From assembly GCF_007002745.1 (NCBI RefSeq), contig NZ_SGNY01000003.1, positions 186,001 through 250,000 of the forward strand: 64,000 nt of DNA, written 5' to 3'. The position numbers were made by a program, and so were the translations under genes. The notes below the pieces were generated by a model. That model was not told the DNA's origin. It searched no databases and saw only the letters and a list, made by a program, of their open reading frames with translations. Each line of letters opens with the position of its first letter. The first letter of the stretch is position 1. Source of the stretch: Martinezella rhizogenes. Lineage in GTDB: Bacteria > Pseudomonadota > Alphaproteobacteria > Rhizobiales > Rhizobiaceae. Below are positions 54,955 to 64,000 of the stretch, piece by piece.

Positions 54955-55467
54955 ATGTCGTTCAAAATGATGTTCGCGGCGGCTGCAACCATGGCGATCC
55001 GCACGATGCCAATATTGCCGGCCTATCTGCGCGGAGTAAAAGACGAGGCCGTTGTCAGCGCATCCTGCACCGATCTGCGACTTCAGCCAGCCCCCATCAA
55101 TCCTGACTGGATCATCTCCGGCGATCCCCAGGCGCGCGCGGCCGATCATTCCCGAAGCGGTGACCGCGCTTCCAGCACCGCCATGTGGGATTGCACGGCC
55201 GGTGAATTCCGCTGGTTCTTCGGCTGGGATGAAACCGTCTATATTCTGGAAGGCGAGGTGCATGTGACGGCCGAAGACGGTTCGGTCAGCATCCTGCGGG
55301 TTGGCGACGTCGCCTATTTCCGGGCGGGAACATGGGCCACCTGGCGGGTGGATGACTATGTCCGCAAGGTTGCCTTCATGCGTCGTCCATTCCCCCGGGC
55401 GCTGGCGCTGGCCTATCGCGTCAAGAACAAGCTGTTTTCCGGCAGTTCCTACAAGCTGGCGGCCTGA
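54955..55467 (+). CDS. Cupin-domain protein
   Basis: 170 aa. Two-thirds is a cupin beta-barrel: SSTAMWDCTAGEFRWFFGWDETVYILEGEVHVTAEDGSVSILRVGDVAYFRAGTWATWRV, of the DUF861 (EutQ/(S)-ureidoglycine-like) type. The N-terminal 40 residues include a short hydrophobic start. Metal-binding histidines are mostly absent, so ligand binding rather than catalysis is likely. It follows the ugp operon. Confidence 0.85.
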   Translation: MSFKMMFAAAATMAIRTMPILPAYLRGVKDEAVVSASCTDLRLQPAPINPDWIISGDPQARAADHSRSGDRASSTAMWDCTAGEFRWFFGWDETVYILEGEVHVTAEDGSVSILRVGDVAYFRAGTWATWRVDDYVRKVAFMRRPFPRALALAYRVKNKLFSGSSYKLAA

Positions 55468-55476
55468 AACGGTAAA

Positions 55477-55520
55477 ACAATTCAAACGACGGGGCCTTCC
55501 GGCTCCGTCGGGGGAATTGT
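55477..55520. other. Two-tier hairpin between the cupin gene and gshB
   Basis: Outer arms ACAATTC/GAATTGT (55477-55483, 55514-55520) and inner arms GACGGGGCC/GGCTCCGTC (55488-55496, 55501-55509) around TTCC, with symmetric 4-base internal loops. No T-run follows, so a structured 3' end or RNA element rather than a classic terminator. Confidence 0.6.
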
Positions 55521-55708
55521 GAAGGTTCAATAAAACTCACACAAAGCACCGCTTGCAGCAGTTGCGTTTGAATGGTCGCTGCCCTACATCTTCAGGGTTT
55601 TCTGAAGCATTTCCGGGTCTCTCCCGGGCTTGCCGGGAAGCTTGAAAAGACGGGACAATGGGCATTGTGGGCCGCAGGGCATCCCTATGCTGCAAGAGGA
55701 ACATGCGC

Positions 55709-56668
55709 ATGGCGAAGATCAAGAACGTCGCGATCCAGATGGATCATGTCTCCGGCATCAACATTGCCGGTGATTCCACTTTCGCCATGAGCCTTGAGGC
55801 GCAGGCGCGTGGATACCGGCTGTTCCACTATACGCCCGACCGTCTTTCCATGCGTGACGGCAAGATTTACGCCACCGTCGAGCAGATGGAGTTGCGCGAC
55901 ATAAAGGGCGACCATTTCTCGCTGTCGGAACCGGAGCGCGTTGATCTTTCGACCATGGATGTCATCCATCTGCGTCAGGATCCGCCATTCGACATGGCCT
56001 ATATCACCTCCACCCATCTGCTGGAGCGTATTCATCCTAGGACGCTTGTTGTCAATGACCCCGCCTGGGTGCGCAACTCGCCGGAAAAGATTTTCGTCAC
56101 TGAATTCGCTGATCTGATGCCGAAGACCTTGATCACCAAGGACGTGGCCGAGATCGCCCGGTTCCGCAATGAAATGGGCGATATCATCCTCAAGCCGCTT
56201 TATGGCAATGGCGGTGCGGGTGTCTTCCATTCGGCGCGTGACGACCGCAATTTCTCCTCGCTGCTGGAAATGTTCGGCCAGATGTTCCGTGAGCCTTACA
56301 TCGCCCAGGAATATCTGCCTGACGTCCGTAAGGGCGACAAGCGCATCCTTTTGGTGGATGGCGAGCCGGTGGGCGCAATCAACCGCGTGCCGGCGGAAAA
56401 CGATGCCCGCTCCAACATGCATGCCGGTGGCCGGCCAGAGCCGACGGAACTGACGGCGCGCGAGAAGGAAATCTGCCGCCGCATTGGTCCCGCCCTGCGC
56501 GAGCGTGGTTTCCTTTTTGTTGGTATCGATGTGATCGGCGATTATCTCACGGAGATCAACGTCACCTCACCGACGGGCATTCGTGAGGTGCAGAAATTCG
56601 GCGGTGCCGATGTGGCAAGCCTGTTGTGGGACGCCATCGAGAAAAAGCGCGAAGCTCAGGATTTCTGA
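55709..56668 (+). CDS. gshB: Glutathione synthetase
   Basis: 319 aa from the ATG at 55709 (AGAGGA 8 bases upstream). ATP-grasp enzyme: [56 protein letters not shown], and [23 protein letters not shown]. It joins gamma-glutamylcysteine and glycine. In many alphaproteobacteria gshB directly follows yraN; here the acetyltransferase, ugp and cupin genes lie between. Confidence 0.97.
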   Translation: MAKIKNVAIQMDHVSGINIAGDSTFAMSLEAQARGYRLFHYTPDRLSMRDGKIYATVEQMELRDIKGDHFSLSEPERVDLSTMDVIHLRQDPPFDMAYITSTHLLERIHPRTLVVNDPAWVRNSPEKIFVTEFADLMPKTLITKDVAEIARFRNEMGDIILKPLYGNGGAGVFHSARDDRNFSSLLEMFGQMFREPYIAQEYLPDVRKGDKRILLVDGEPVGAINRVPAENDARSNMHAGGRPEPTELTAREKEICRRIGPALRERGFLFVGIDVIGDYLTEINVTSPTGIREVQKFGGADVASLLWDAIEKKREAQDF

Positions 56669-56852
56669 GGCGATTTCCGATCGAACTCCGTTTGTTCCGT
56701 GGGTGCAACTAGATACAACTAAAATACATCGCCCGCGTGAAATTGTTCACCGGATGTTCTTGTTTTATTCTTTGCCTTATGGCACGTTGCTTGCGGGTGG
56801 CCGCCACAGGGCATGAAGCTCTGATGTCGTGGCCGGTTTGCGGGGGCAGGCC

Positions 56853-58385
56853 ATGGTGGCGAAGGTCAATACGGTTGCATTTCAGGGCATAGAGGGTGTG
56901 CCCGTCGAGGTGCAGGTCATGGTCGCACCCGGAAAGGTCGGCATCCAGATCGTCGGCCTGCCGGACAAGGCGGTGGCCGAAAGCCGGGAGCGGGTGCAGG
57001 CGGCACTACATGCTTCGGGTCTGGCGCTTCCGGCAAAAAAGGTGACCGTCAATCTCGCGCCTGCCGATCTGCCAAAGGAAGGCTCGCATTTCGATCTTCC
57101 AATTGCTCTGGGGCTCATGGCCGCTTTGGGCGCCATACCGGCAGAGGCGCTCGGCCAATATGTGGTTCTCGGCGAACTTAATCTCGATGGCACCATCGGC
57201 ATGGTCTCTGGCGCGCTGCCGGCGGCCATCGGCGCCAACGCTCTCGGCAAGGGCCTGATCTGCCCGGCTGAAAGCGGTCCGGAAGCGGCCTGGGCCGGTG
57301 CCGGCATCGATATCCTTGCCCCGCGCAGCCTCATAGCGCTTGCCAATCATTTTCGCGGCACGCAGCTGCTTTCGCGCCCCGTGCCCGCCATCCGGACCAG
57401 TCCGGTCAATCTGCCCGATCTGGCGGATATCAAGGGACAGGAAAGCGCCAGACGTGCGCTGGAAGTGGCAGCGGCTGGTGGCCATAATCTGCTGATGGTC
57501 GGTCCACCCGGCTCCGGCAAATCCATGCTTGCCGCGCGTCTGCCGTCCATCCTGCCGCCGCTCGAGGCGGCAGAGCTGCTGGAAGTGTCCATGGTTCATT
57601 CCATCGCCGGCCAATTGTCGGGCGGCAAGCTTTCAGACCGCAGGCCGTTCCGCACGCCGCATCATTCCGCCACCATGGCGGCTTTGATTGGTGGCGGGTT
57701 GCGCGCCAGACCGGGCGAGGCTTCACTTGCCCATCACGGCGTTCTTTTTCTGGATGAATTCCCGGAATTTTCGCCGCAGGTGCTGGATGCTTTGCGCCAG
57801 CCGCTGGAGACGGGTGAATGTATCATCGCGCGGGCCAATCACCGCGTCAGCTATCCGGCGCAAATCCAGCTCGTCGCAGCGATGAACCCGTGTCGGTGCG
57901 GCATGGCAGGAGAGCCGGGCTTCACCTGCGCCAGAGGTCCGCGTTGCGTGACCGATTATCAGGGGCGCATTTCCGGTCCGCTGATGGACCGTATCGATAT
58001 CCGTATTGATGTTCCTGCCGTTTCCGCCACTGATCTCATCCGCCCCGTCGCGTCCGAGCCGAGCGCGGTGGTTGCCGCCCGTGTCGCCAATGCCCGCCTC
58101 GCCCAGCAGGAGCGTTATGCGGCGGCGGGGTTTCCTGCCATCCGTACCAATGCCCGCTGCACGACGACCCTGATCGAAAAATATGCCGAGCCGGATGCGT
58201 CCGGGCTGCAATTGTTGCGCGATGCCGCAGAACGGCTGAAGTTTTCCGCACGCGGTTATCACCGTATTCTGAAGGTCGCGCGAACATTGGCCGACCTGGA
58301 CGGCAAACAAACGGTCGGCCGCATTCATGTGGCGGAAGCCGTGTCCTATCGTATCGCGGGTGAGAGGTTGCCGACAGCGGCTTAG
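56853..58385 (+). CDS. comM: YifB/ComM-type Mg-chelatase-like AAA+ ATPase
   Basis: 510 aa from the ATG at 56853. N-terminal LonC-like domain (VPVEVQVMVAPGKVGIQIVGLPDKAVAESRERVQAAL), Walker A GPPGSGKSM about residue 215, Walker B VLFLDEF, and a Mg-chelatase C-terminal domain with a cysteine-rich CRCGMAGEPGFTCARGPRC insert. ComM-type helicases promote branch migration during natural transformation. Full length. Confidence 0.95.
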   Translation: MVAKVNTVAFQGIEGVPVEVQVMVAPGKVGIQIVGLPDKAVAESRERVQAALHASGLALPAKKVTVNLAPADLPKEGSHFDLPIALGLMAALGAIPAEALGQYVVLGELNLDGTIGMVSGALPAAIGANALGKGLICPAESGPEAAWAGAGIDILAPRSLIALANHFRGTQLLSRPVPAIRTSPVNLPDLADIKGQESARRALEVAAAGGHNLLMVGPPGSGKSMLAARLPSILPPLEAAELLEVSMVHSIAGQLSGGKLSDRRPFRTPHHSATMAALIGGGLRARPGEASLAHHGVLFLDEFPEFSPQVLDALRQPLETGECIIARANHRVSYPAQIQLVAAMNPCRCGMAGEPGFTCARGPRCVTDYQGRISGPLMDRIDIRIDVPAVSATDLIRPVASEPSAVVAARVANARLAQQERYAAAGFPAIRTNARCTTTLIEKYAEPDASGLQLLRDAAERLKFSARGYHRILKVARTLADLDGKQTVGRIHVAEAVSYRIAGERLPTAA

Positions 58386-58461
58386 AGCCGTGATGTTTGC
58401 GCGCTTTTTTGGAAGAGTTTGGAGGCAGCCTCTGAAAAAGCTCCGCCCCTTCTCGATAGGC

Positions 58462-58491
58462 CGATGCGAAAGCACGATATGAAGCGCATCG
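58462..58491. repeat. Inverted repeat in the comM-cysK gap (possible dispersed element)
   Basis: CGATGCG (58462-58468) and CGCATCG (58485-58491), perfect 7-base arms separated by 16 bases (AAAGCACGATATGAAG). Its form suggests a small dispersed rhizobial palindromic unit, but copies elsewhere cannot be checked here. Confidence 0.35.
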
Positions 58492-58528
58492 CGTGAATTC
58501 AGCCGAATGCGGGCGTTCTGAAAGGCTT

Positions 58529-58553
58529 ATGCCGCCAGCGGTACCGGCGGCAT
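58529..58553 (-). terminator. Hairpin downstream of cysK
   Basis: ATGCCGCC (58529-58536) pairs with GGCGGCAT (58546-58553) around a 9-base loop, 50 bases past the cysK stop on the minus strand. A weak terminator candidate without a long T-run. Confidence 0.45.
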
Positions 58554-58602
58554 GATAAATCTCGATTCCTTGGTCCGCGATCGCGCGTACCGGATGGGGT
58601 CG

Positions 58603-59571
58603 TTAGAGCCCAAGACCTTCGAACAGCGCCGTCGAAAGGTAACGCTCCGCAAAGGAAGGAACGATGACGACGATGTTCTTGCCGGCATTTTCCTCGCGCG
58701 CGCCGACCTTGATTGCCGCCGCCAATGCTGCACCCGAGGAGATGCCGACAGGCACGCCTTCGAGCCTTGCCGCGAGACGCGCGATTTCGAAAGCCTCGTC
58801 ATTGGTGACGGTGACGATCTCGTCATAGATACCGGTATCGAGGATGGCGGGTGCAAAACCAGCGCCGATGCCCTGGATCTTGTGAGGGCCGGGGTTGCCA
58901 CCGGAGAGCACCGGGCTGTCGGCGGGTTCCACCGCAATGACCTTCACTTCCGGCTTGCGGGATTTCAGAACCTGACCCGTGCCGGTGATCGTTCCACCCG
59001 TGCCGATGCCGGAAACGAGAATGTCGACCGTGCCGTCGGTGTCGTTCCAGATTTCCTCCGCCGTCGTCTTGCGGTGAATATCCGGATTGGCGGGGTTTTC
59101 GAATTGCTGCGGTATGATGGCGTCGGGAAGCGTCTCGGCCAGTTCCTGCGCCTTGGCGATTGCGCCCTTCATGCCCTTCGGACCTTCGGTCAGCACCAGT
59201 TCGGCACCGAGCAGGGCCAGCATTTTCCGACGCTCGACCGACATGGTTTCCGGCATGGTCAGGATCAGCTTGTAGCCCTTGGCCGCGGCAGCAAAGGCAA
59301 GCGCGATGCCGGTATTGCCCGAAGTCGGCTCCACCAGTGTCGTTTTGCCGGGAGTGATTTTGCCCTGCGCTTCCAGCGCTTCGATCATGGCAACACCGAT
59401 GCGGTCCTTCACGGAGGCGATGGGGTTGAAAAACTCCAGCTTGGCAAGCAGGTTGGCCTTCACGCCCTTTTCTTTCGCCAGCTTGTCCAGCCGCACGATC
59501 GGCGTATCGCCGATTGTTTCCGTAATCGAGGAATAGACGCGTCCGCGTCCGGGCTTTCTGGCTTCGGGCAT
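58603..59571 (-). CDS. cysK: Cysteine synthase A (O-acetylserine sulfhydrylase)
   Basis: 322 aa from the ATG at 59571 (AGGAGAG 5 bases upstream). PLP lysine K55 in [12 protein letters not shown], phosphate loop EPTSGNTG, and [11 protein letters not shown]. It makes cysteine from O-acetylserine and sulfide. No regulator adjacent. Confidence 0.97.
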   Translation of the reverse strand: MPEARKPGRGRVYSSITETIGDTPIVRLDKLAKEKGVKANLLAKLEFFNPIASVKDRIGVAMIEALEAQGKITPGKTTLVEPTSGNTGIALAFAAAAKGYKLILTMPETMSVERRKMLALLGAELVLTEGPKGMKGAIAKAQELAETLPDAIIPQQFENPANPDIHRKTTAEEIWNDTDGTVDILVSGIGTGGTITGTGQVLKSRKPEVKVIAVEPADSPVLSGGNPGPHKIQGIGAGFAPAILDTGIYDEIVTVTNDEAFEIARLAARLEGVPVGISSGAALAAAIKVGAREENAGKNIVVIVPSFAERYLSTALFEGLGL

Positions 59572-59726
59572 GATGCTCTCCTGTATGAAGGCCACAGAAT
59601 AATGGCCGCAAGATTTGAGCGGCAGAATAGGAGCAATCGCCCTGTCAGGCTAGCGAACGTTCATCCTTATATGGCCGGTTTACCGGAAAAATTTCACGAT
59701 AAACGGGGTAAATGAACGAAATTATT

Positions 59727-60344
59727 TTAGGTGCTGCGGATGGCGATCATGGTCGCCGTTCCGGCCAGAATGCCCGCCGCCGTGCGGTTGAGGATCGTCA
59801 GCGCGCTCGGCCGTTTCAGGAGGTTGCGCGCCTTGGCCGCAAGCAGGATGTAGGGCAAAAGAACGGCCATCAGCACGACGAAGGTGAGGGCGAGGAGTGT
59901 CGCATATTCCGACGGGCCGATCATGCGGATGTCGATCAGCGTCGGCACCAGCGCCACATAAAACAGCATGGTTTTCGGGTTGCCGAGGGTGATCAGCAGG
60001 CCGGACAGGAAGGACATCGGCATGCTGGTACTTTTTTTCGCCTTCAGGTCCTGCGGCAAAAGGCCGGCGGTCCAAAGCTTCCAGGCGATATAGAGGAGAT
60101 AGGCCGCGCCGGCGAATTTCAGCACCATGAAGGCTTCCTGAAAGGTCTGGGCCACGAAGGCCAACCCCAGTATTACGCCGGTCAGGTAGATCATGTCGCC
60201 CAGCACCAGCCCGAGGCCCATGAAGAAGGTTTCCCGAAAGCCCGAACCCAGCGCCCGCGCCACGATCGCCGTCATGCCGGGGCCGGGAATGGCGGCGGCG
60301 ATGAAGAGGGCAGTGGCATAGGCCAGAAGGGTCGTCAGTGTCAT
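59727..60344 (-). CDS. LysE/RhtB-family amino-acid exporter
   Basis: 205 aa from the ATG at 60344 (GGGAA 8 bases upstream); the ATG at 60350 is too close to that site. Six hydrophobic segments with the family start TLLAYATALFIAAAIPGPGMTAIVARALGSG (PGP). Exports amino acids or related metabolites. Convergent with no gene; dut lies upstream on the same strand. Confidence 0.92.
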   Translation of the reverse strand: MTLTTLLAYATALFIAAAIPGPGMTAIVARALGSGFRETFFMGLGLVLGDMIYLTGVILGLAFVAQTFQEAFMVLKFAGAAYLLYIAWKLWTAGLLPQDLKAKKSTSMPMSFLSGLLITLGNPKTMLFYVALVPTLIDIRMIGPSEYATLLALTFVVLMAVLLPYILLAAKARNLLKRPSALTILNRTAAGILAGTATMIAIRST

Positions 60345-60421
60345 GATCATGTTTCCCGGAAAATCCGCTAGATCAATAGCGAAATTGCCGGGTAAAAACA
60401 ATCGATCATGCGGCTTGCCGG

Positions 60422-60892
60422 TCAGACCCCGGTCGAGCCGAAACCGCCGGCGCCACGCGCCGTCTCGGAGGTTTCCGTCACTTCGCTCACGGTGACCTGT
60501 GTTACCGGCGCGATAACCATTTGCGCAATGCGCATTCCGCGCTCGATGGTGAAATCATCCTGCCCCAGATTGGCGAGAATGACCTTCACTTCGCCGCGAT
60601 AATCGCTGTCCACCGTGCCGGGAGAATTGAGGCAGGTGATGCCGTTCTTGATGGCAAGGCCGGAGCGGGGGCGGATTTGCGCCTCATAACCGGATGGAAC
60701 TTCGAAGATGAAGCCGGTCGGCACCAGTGCCCGTTCACCGGGTTTCAGCGTTAGCGGTTGATCTGCAGGCACCGCGGCGCGCAGGTCCATACCGGCTGCA
60801 CCGCCGGTTTCATAGGACGGCAATTCGAGGCCTGCGCCATTGGCGAGGCGGACGAGGCGAAGAGGGGGGCGATTGTCATTTTGAACGGTCAT
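60422..60892 (-). CDS. dut: dUTP diphosphatase
   Basis: 156 aa, trimeric dUTPase with all five motifs: [35 protein letters not shown] and the C-terminal [11 protein letters not shown]. It hydrolyses dUTP to dUMP and limits uracil in DNA. Normal length. Divergent from prfC. Confidence 0.98.
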   Translation of the reverse strand: MTVQNDNRPPLRLVRLANGAGLELPSYETGGAAGMDLRAAVPADQPLTLKPGERALVPTGFIFEVPSGYEAQIRPRSGLAIKNGITCLNSPGTVDSDYRGEVKVILANLGQDDFTIERGMRIAQMVIAPVTQVTVSEVTETSETARGAGGFGSTGV

Positions 60893-60981
60893 GTGGCATT
60901 AGTTTGCGCAGATCGCGGCGAGGTCAATTGCAAATGCGGGCCTGAAACGCTAGATAGCCCGCAATTCACAGGATTTGTCAG

Positions 60982-62565
60982 ATGGCCGAAACACTTGCCG
61001 AGGCGGTCTCCCGCCGCCGCACCTTTGCTATTATCGCGCACCCGGACGCGGGTAAGACGACGCTTACCGAAAAGCTGCTGCTGTTCGGCGGAGCGATCCA
61101 GCTTGCCGGTGAAGTGAAGGCGAAGAAGGATCGCATCCAGACCCGTTCGGACTGGATGAAGATCGAGCGGGAGCGCGGCATTTCGGTCGTCACCTCGGTC
61201 ATGACCTTCGAATATAACGACCGCGTCTTCAACATTCTCGATACGCCCGGCCACGAAGACTTCGCCGACGACACCTACCGCACGCTGACGGCGGTGGATG
61301 CGGCGATCATGGTCATCGATGCTGCCAAGGGTATTGAGCCACGCACGCTGAAGCTGTTTGAAGTCTGCCGCATGCGCGATATTCCGATCATCACCTTCAT
61401 CAACAAGATGGACCGCGAAAGCCGTGATCCCTTCGAGATTTTGGATGAGGTCGAGGAAAAGCTGGCGCTGGATACTGCGCCGATCACCTGGCCGGTGGGA
61501 CGGGCGAAAAGCTTCTGTGGCGCTTATAATCTTGCCGAAAACACCTTTCGTGGCAATGATACGCAGGTGGAAGGCCTCTCCGTCAACGGCCCGCAGGCGG
61601 TTGCCGATCGGCTGCCTGAAAACGAACGCAAGGTCTTTATCGAAGAAACGGAACTGGCGCTGGAAGCCTGCCGTCCCTTCGATCGCCAGGCGTTTCTTGA
61701 AGGCCACATGACACCGGTGTTCTTCGGTTCGGCGCTGCGCAATTTCGGTGTGCGCGACCTCATCAATGCACTCGGCGATTTCGCACCGCCGCCGCGCGAT
61801 CAGGTGGCGGATACCCGCACCGTGCATGCGGCCGAAGACAGGATGACGGCCTTCGTCTTCAAGATTCAGGCGAATATGGACCCCAACCACCGCGACCGCA
61901 TCGCCTTTGCCCGCATCTGCTCCGGCAAGCTGGAGCGCGGCATGAAGGCGCGTTTGTCGCGCACCGGCAAGCAGATGGGGTTGACCGCGCCGCAATTCTT
62001 CTTTGCCTCGCAGCGTCAGCTCGCCGATACGGCCTTTGCGGGTGATGTGGTCGGCATCCCCAACCACGGCACGCTGCGCATCGGTGATACGCTGACTGAG
62101 GGTGAAAACCTTGTTTTCCAGGGCGTTCCGAACTTCTCGCCGGAAATCCTGCGCCGCGTGCGGCTGGAAGATGCGATGAAGGCGAAGAAGCTGAAGGAAG
62201 CTCTGCAGCAGATGGCGGAAGAGGGCGTCGTACAGCTCTTCTCGCCGGAGGACGGTTCGCCCGCCATCGTCGGCGTCGTCGGCGCGCTGCAGCTGGACGT
62301 ATTGAAGGAACGGCTGATGGGCGAATACGGCCTGCCGGTCTCCTTCGAAATGTCGCGCTTTTCCGTCTGCCGCTGGATTTCATCCGATCAGCCGGCGGAG
62401 ATGGACAAGTTCCTCAACGTCAAGCGCGGTGATATCGCCCGCGATCTGGATGGCGATCCGGTGTTTCTGGCGCAGGACGCCTTCTCATTGCGTTATGAGT
62501 CCGAGCGTTTTCCGGCGATCAAGATGGTTGCGATCAAGGAATATCACGTCGCCAAGGCGGCGTGA
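60982..62565 (+). CDS. prfC: Peptide chain release factor RF3
   Basis: 527 aa GTPase: G1 AHPDAGKTTLTEKLL, G2 region ERERGISVVTSVMTF, G3 DTPGHEDF, G4 NKMD, then domain II and the C-terminal part. RF3 recycles RF1/RF2 from the ribosome. AGGA precedes the ATG by about 10 bases. Full length. Confidence 0.97.
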   Translation: MAETLAEAVSRRRTFAIIAHPDAGKTTLTEKLLLFGGAIQLAGEVKAKKDRIQTRSDWMKIERERGISVVTSVMTFEYNDRVFNILDTPGHEDFADDTYRTLTAVDAAIMVIDAAKGIEPRTLKLFEVCRMRDIPIITFINKMDRESRDPFEILDEVEEKLALDTAPITWPVGRAKSFCGAYNLAENTFRGNDTQVEGLSVNGPQAVADRLPENERKVFIEETELALEACRPFDRQAFLEGHMTPVFFGSALRNFGVRDLINALGDFAPPPRDQVADTRTVHAAEDRMTAFVFKIQANMDPNHRDRIAFARICSGKLERGMKARLSRTGKQMGLTAPQFFFASQRQLADTAFAGDVVGIPNHGTLRIGDTLTEGENLVFQGVPNFSPEILRRVRLEDAMKAKKLKEALQQMAEEGVVQLFSPEDGSPAIVGVVGALQLDVLKERLMGEYGLPVSFEMSRFSVCRWISSDQPAEMDKFLNVKRGDIARDLDGDPVFLAQDAFSLRYESERFPAIKMVAIKEYHVAKAA

Positions 62566-62635
62566 TATCAGCCGGATTGCACTTTGAATGCCAAGGGCTT
62601 AGTTTCCCGGTGAAACGGGAAACTGGTCCGGCATC

Positions 62636-63841
62636 ATGACGCTTTCAGGCAAACATATTCTCCTCATCATCTCCGGCGGCATCGCGGCCTATAAGAGCCT
62701 CGATCTCATCCGCCGCCTGAAAGAGCGCGGCGCGAAGGTGACGCCGGTCATGACGAAGGGTGCGCAGGAATTCGTCACTCCGCTGGCGGTCGGCGTGCTG
62801 TCTGCCACCCACGTTTTCACCGAGCTTTTTTCCAGACAGGACGAGCAGGATGTCGGCCATATCAGGCTGGCGCGCGACTGCGACCTCGTGCTGGTCGCGC
62901 CCGCCACTGCCGATCTGATGGCCAAGATGGCGCATGGTCTGGCCGACGATCTTGCTTCTACCATCCTTCTCGCGACTGACCGCAGGGTGCTGATCGCACC
63001 CGCCATGAATCCGAAAATGTGGACGGCGAAGCCGACGGCCCGCAATGTCGAAACGCTAAAAAAAGACGGTGTGTTTTTCATCGGACCCATGGCAGGCGAG
63101 ATGGCGGAGAAGGGCGAGGCGGGTCTCGGCCGGATGGCGGAGCCGTTGCAGATCGTCGAGGCCGTTGAGGCGCTTTTGGACAATGGCCCCAAACCACTCA
63201 AGGGCAGGAAGGCCATCGTCACTTCCGGTCCCACGCATGAGCCGATCGATCCGGTACGCTATATAGCCAACCGCTCGTCGGGCAAGCAGGGCCACGCCAT
63301 TGCGGCAGCTCTCGCGGAACTGGGGGCGGAGGTGACGCTGGTCTCAGGCCCGGTCACCATCGCCGATCCGGCCGGAGTCACAACGATCCATGTCGAGCGT
63401 GCCGAAGAGATGCGCGATGCGGTGATCTCGAAGCTCCCGGCGGATATCGCAGTCATGGTCGCCGCCGTCGCTGACTGGCGGGTGACAGGTTCATCGGAAC
63501 AGAAGATCAAGAAGCAGCCGGGCGATGCACCGCCCGCGCTGCAATTGACGGAAAACCCCGATATCCTGAAAACCGTCGGCCACCACGAAAAGCGCCCGAA
63601 GCTGGTGGTGGGTTTCGCCGCCGAAACACAGGACGTTGAGAAGAACGGTCGCGCCAAGCTGGAGCGTAAGGGCGCGGATTATATTGTCGCCAATGATGTC
63701 TCGGCTGAGACCGGCATCATGGGTGGAGATCGAAACAGCGTGAAGATCATATCGGCGGACGGTATTGAGGCCTGGCCGGATCTCGACAAGGCCGACGTCG
63801 CAAAACGTCTGGCAGCCCTTATCGCGGAGAAACTCGCATGA
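62636..63841 (+). CDS. coaBC: Bifunctional phosphopantothenoylcysteine decarboxylase/phosphopantothenate-cysteine ligase
   Basis: 401 aa. N-terminal CoaC flavoprotein domain (about 1-180: GKHILLIISGGIAAYKSLDLIRRLKERG, APAMNPKMW) and C-terminal CoaB ligase domain (GPTHEPIDPVRYIANRSSGKQGHAIA...KIKKQPGDAPPALQLTENPDIL). Two steps of CoA synthesis. The stop overlaps the next start by ATGA. Confidence 0.97.
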   Translation: MTLSGKHILLIISGGIAAYKSLDLIRRLKERGAKVTPVMTKGAQEFVTPLAVGVLSATHVFTELFSRQDEQDVGHIRLARDCDLVLVAPATADLMAKMAHGLADDLASTILLATDRRVLIAPAMNPKMWTAKPTARNVETLKKDGVFFIGPMAGEMAEKGEAGLGRMAEPLQIVEAVEALLDNGPKPLKGRKAIVTSGPTHEPIDPVRYIANRSSGKQGHAIAAALAELGAEVTLVSGPVTIADPAGVTTIHVERAEEMRDAVISKLPADIAVMVAAVADWRVTGSSEQKIKKQPGDAPPALQLTENPDILKTVGHHEKRPKLVVGFAAETQDVEKNGRAKLERKGADYIVANDVSAETGIMGGDRNSVKIISADGIEAWPDLDKADVAKRLAALIAEKLA

Positions 63842-64000
63842 GCCTGTTTGATCGCAAGACATTCGACAGAGTGCTGGGCGAATGGCCGGGCGTGCGTTTC
63901 GTCGATCAGTGGGATTCCCATGTCGCCAAGGTCGGCGACAAGGTCTTTGCCGTGCTGGGAGAGCGGGTGGATTGGCGTCTGGTGGTGAAATGTTCGGAGG
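63838..64000 (+). CDS. MmcQ/YjbR-family protein (3' truncated by window)
   Basis: The first 54 residues are visible (MSLFDRKTFDRVLGEWPG...), with the FDRV...WPGVRFVDQWDSHVAKVGDKVFAVLG pattern of the MmcQ/YjbR double-wing DNA-binding fold. ATGA overlap with coaBC implies coupling. The rest lies beyond the window. Confidence 0.75.
   Translation, partial: MSLFDRKTFDRVLGEWPGVRFVDQWDSHVAKVGDKVFAVLGERVDWRLVVKCSE

Noticed and set aside
60889-62067. 392-codon minus-strand open frame opposite prfC
   Set aside because: An antisense artefact of GC-rich codons; prfC has all G motifs.

Overview
The window looks like a stretch of the main (circular) chromosome of a member of the Agrobacterium tumefaciens species complex (Rhizobiales). 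The evidence is the high-GC alphaproteobacterial coding style, a PmtA phospholipid N-methyltransferase of the Agrobacterium type, MbfA behind Irr-type palindromes, and a Pho-box-preceded ugpBAEC operon. I see no rRNA or tRNA genes, insertion sequences, prophage genes, CRISPR arrays or clear islands. Coding density is high, and both edges cut through genes (an AraC-type regulator on the left, a YjbR/MmcQ-type protein on the right).

Layout. 1-5.2 kb: AraC-type regulator, orphan TRAP binding protein, a divergent truncated haemoglobin/mbfA pair with two Irr-like palindromes, a BTLCP cysteine peptidase and an alpha/beta hydrolase. 5.3-11.3 kb: translation block infC (AUU start), rpmI, rplT, a kinase-like gene overlapping pheS, and pheT. 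11.3-18.2 kb: accessory redox and regulatory genes (two aldo/keto reductases, LysR, GNAT, GlxA-like regulator with an isochorismatase-fold hydrolase, Gfo/Idh/MocA oxidoreductase, GtrA-like and small membrane proteins). 18.4-31.7 kb: xseA, a GntR/enolase-superfamily catabolic pair, a MarR/DMT-exporter divergent pair, M29 aminopeptidase, ybaK, an ArsC-like reductase, a 55-aa small protein, a 2H phosphoesterase, a NemR-like TetR with a membrane protein, guaA, mtnN, a thioesterase and tspO.

31.7-36.8 kb: a minus-strand cluster imelysin - di-haem (DHOR) - imelysin - DUF1513 (probably running on into tspO), with a TAGAAT/ATTCTA palindrome upstream of its likely promoter. With mbfA this makes iron/haem handling the recurring theme of the window. 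37-48 kb: an RsmB-type methyltransferase, rlpA with a palindrome-rich 427-base upstream region, an NAD-dependent epimerase, queG, a GST, uppP, an NDUFA9-like reductase, a DUF1330-pyrF-histidine-phosphatase operon, pmtA and dnaN. 48.5-64 kb: rsmI-yraN, a maltose-O-acetyltransferase-like gene, ugpBAEC (phosphate-stress glycerophosphodiester/glycerol-3-phosphate uptake), a cupin, gshB, comM, cysK, a LysE exporter, dut, prfC, coaBC and the start of a yjbR-like gene.

Most of the window is conserved housekeeping. I did not find an obviously new multi-gene system. The best leads are regulatory or small: the shared Irr-like boxes of haemoglobin and mbfA, everted copies of the same half-sites at the imelysin operon, two inverted pairs of a TCACGAA motif upstream of rlpA, operators that overlap start codons (LysR, TetR), a kinase-fold protein with an altered catalytic loop coupled to pheS, a histidine-phosphatase-family protein with an altered active-site signature, and two unlisted small proteins.
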